A program made the position numbers and the translations under genes. Of a stretch of 43,453 nt of DNA, positions 43,013 to 43,453 are shown piece after piece. Every line of letters begins with the position of its first letter. Positions within the stretch are counted from its first letter, which is position 1. Source of the DNA: Oscillospiraceae bacterium (lineage in GTDB: Bacteria; Bacillota; Clostridia; Oscillospirales; Oscillospiraceae); contig JAFRPC010000012.1 in the NCBI GenBank assembly GCA_017429325.1, positions 1 to 43,453 on the forward strand. Reading direction: 5' to 3'. The notes beneath the pieces were generated by a model. It saw nothing but the letters and a program-made list of their open reading frames with translations. It was not told where the DNA came from and searched no databases.

Positions 43013-43453
43013 TTAATGCTGATTGTTCAGATTCTGCGGGACGACCGGAGGCCGGTTGGCGACCCGATGGGGCTGCCCCGGAACGGGGCCGTTGCCAGGC
43101 TGGCCTTGATTGGCCGGCTGGGGCTGGTTGTTCCCCGGGTTTACCTGCTGGGGCGGGTTGTTCCCCGGGTTGGCCGGCTGGAGCGGGTTGTTCCCCGGGT
43201 TGACCGGCTGGGGCGGGTTGTTCCCCGGGTTTACCTGCTGGGGCGGGTTGTTCCCCGGGTTGACCGGCCGGGGCTGGTTGTTCCCCGGGTTGACCGGCTG
43301 GGGCTGGTTGTTCGGGTTCTGATTATTTTGATTGTACTGATGGTTTTGGTTATTCTGGGTCGAGGGCGGCGGAGCGGGGGTAGCCGGGGCCGGCGCGGGA
43401 GACGGCGTCTTGGAAGAGGACGATCCGCCGCCTCCGCCGCCTCCGCCGCCTCC
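43013..43453 (-). CDS. C-terminal tail of a Pro/Asn/Gln-rich protein, 5' end outside window
   Basis: The minus-strand frame is open from the window edge to a TAA at 43013-43015, giving 147 codons. The visible part is entirely low-complexity: a poly-Gly run, a Ser/Ala/Pro stretch, an Asn/Gln patch and seven copies of a 10-residue unit of the form NNPPQPVNPG. It ends 27 nt before virB4, with which it shares the operon. In Gram-positive T4SS operons the gene before PrgI/VirB4 is often the VirB6/TrbL-like polytopic membrane protein, which may have a Gly/Pro-rich tail; that assignment is inference because no membrane part is visible. Repeat copy number is likely to vary between strains. Confidence 0.75.
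   Translation of the reverse strand, partial: GGGGGGGGGGSSSSKTPSPAPAPATPAPPPSTQNNQNHQYNQNNQNPNNQPQPVNPGNNQPRPVNPGNNPPQQVNPGNNPPQPVNPGNNPLQPANPGNNPPQQVNPGNNQPQPANQGQPGNGPVPGQPHRVANRPPVVPQNLNNQH
43103..43312 (-). repeat. Seven tandem 30-bp repeats
   Basis: Intragenic repeats each encoding ten residues of the NNxPxPxNPG type. Units 3 and 6 are of one subtype (QQV) and alternate with QPV/QPA units, suggesting duplication of pairs of units. A coding minisatellite. Confidence 0.9.

Noticed and set aside
30411-43453. Ordinary integrative conjugative element
   Set aside because: Not excluded, but no relaxase, integrase, origin of transfer or replication gene is visible in the window, so the call is not made.

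Overview
The window is high-GC DNA (about 60% by eye) with AGGAGG-type ribosome binding sites, occasional TTG/GTG starts, extended -10 promoters, a SpoIIE/STAS pair, a Gram-positive style VirB4/VirD4 pair and Listeria-Bacteroides repeats in a surface protein. This suggests a Firmicute, most likely a gut Clostridia/Oscillospirales-type bacterium; genus and species cannot be read from it.

Layout. 1-3600: accessory debris, namely the 3' part of an IS66 transposase gene, an AT-rich leftward trio (truncated HsdS, an unknown 191-aa protein, a PIN-domain protein) and REP-like inverted repeats abutting the hsdS break. 3625-10490: two very large soluble proteins of unknown family (1175 and 805 aa) and a 72-aa ORF, all leftward. 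Between them lies a broken rightward gene, a hairpin-rich insert and a group II intron 3' remnant. 10735-14448: signalling genes, a membrane SpoIIE-type phosphatase and a 7-TM LytS-type histidine kinase, separated by a bidirectional terminator and a probable ~120-nt leftward small RNA. 14641-27870: a rightward operon of a nine-module repeat protein, a REC-SARP response regulator, a low-complexity 384-aa protein and three paralogous proteins with a protein/lipid-kinase-like core, the third frameshifted. 27979-43453: a convergent leftward operon of a Pro/Asn/Gln-rich protein (partial), a PrgI/VirB3-VirB4 fusion ATPase, a 2081-aa secreted protein, a VirD4 coupling ATPase, a 202-aa basic protein, a STAS protein and a 488-aa protein carrying the same module as the repeat protein.

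How it may work together. Five promoters share one geometry: TTGTAAT, 4 bp, TTGTAYG, 10 bp, then a -10 hexamer. Heptamer direct repeats at 11-bp period just upstream of the -10 are how SARP-family activators bind, and a REC-SARP regulator is encoded in one of these operons. The boxes precede the 1175-aa gene, the broken gene, the 72/805-aa genes, the small RNA and the kinase-paralogue operon. My working hypothesis is a signal-controlled regulon (7-TM kinase to REC-SARP regulator) making large, signal-peptide-less, Q/P-tailed proteins, including kinase-like ones, that are substrates of the adjacent type IV secretion machinery. The box geometry, paralogy and gene order are seen directly; the secretion and effector roles are inference.
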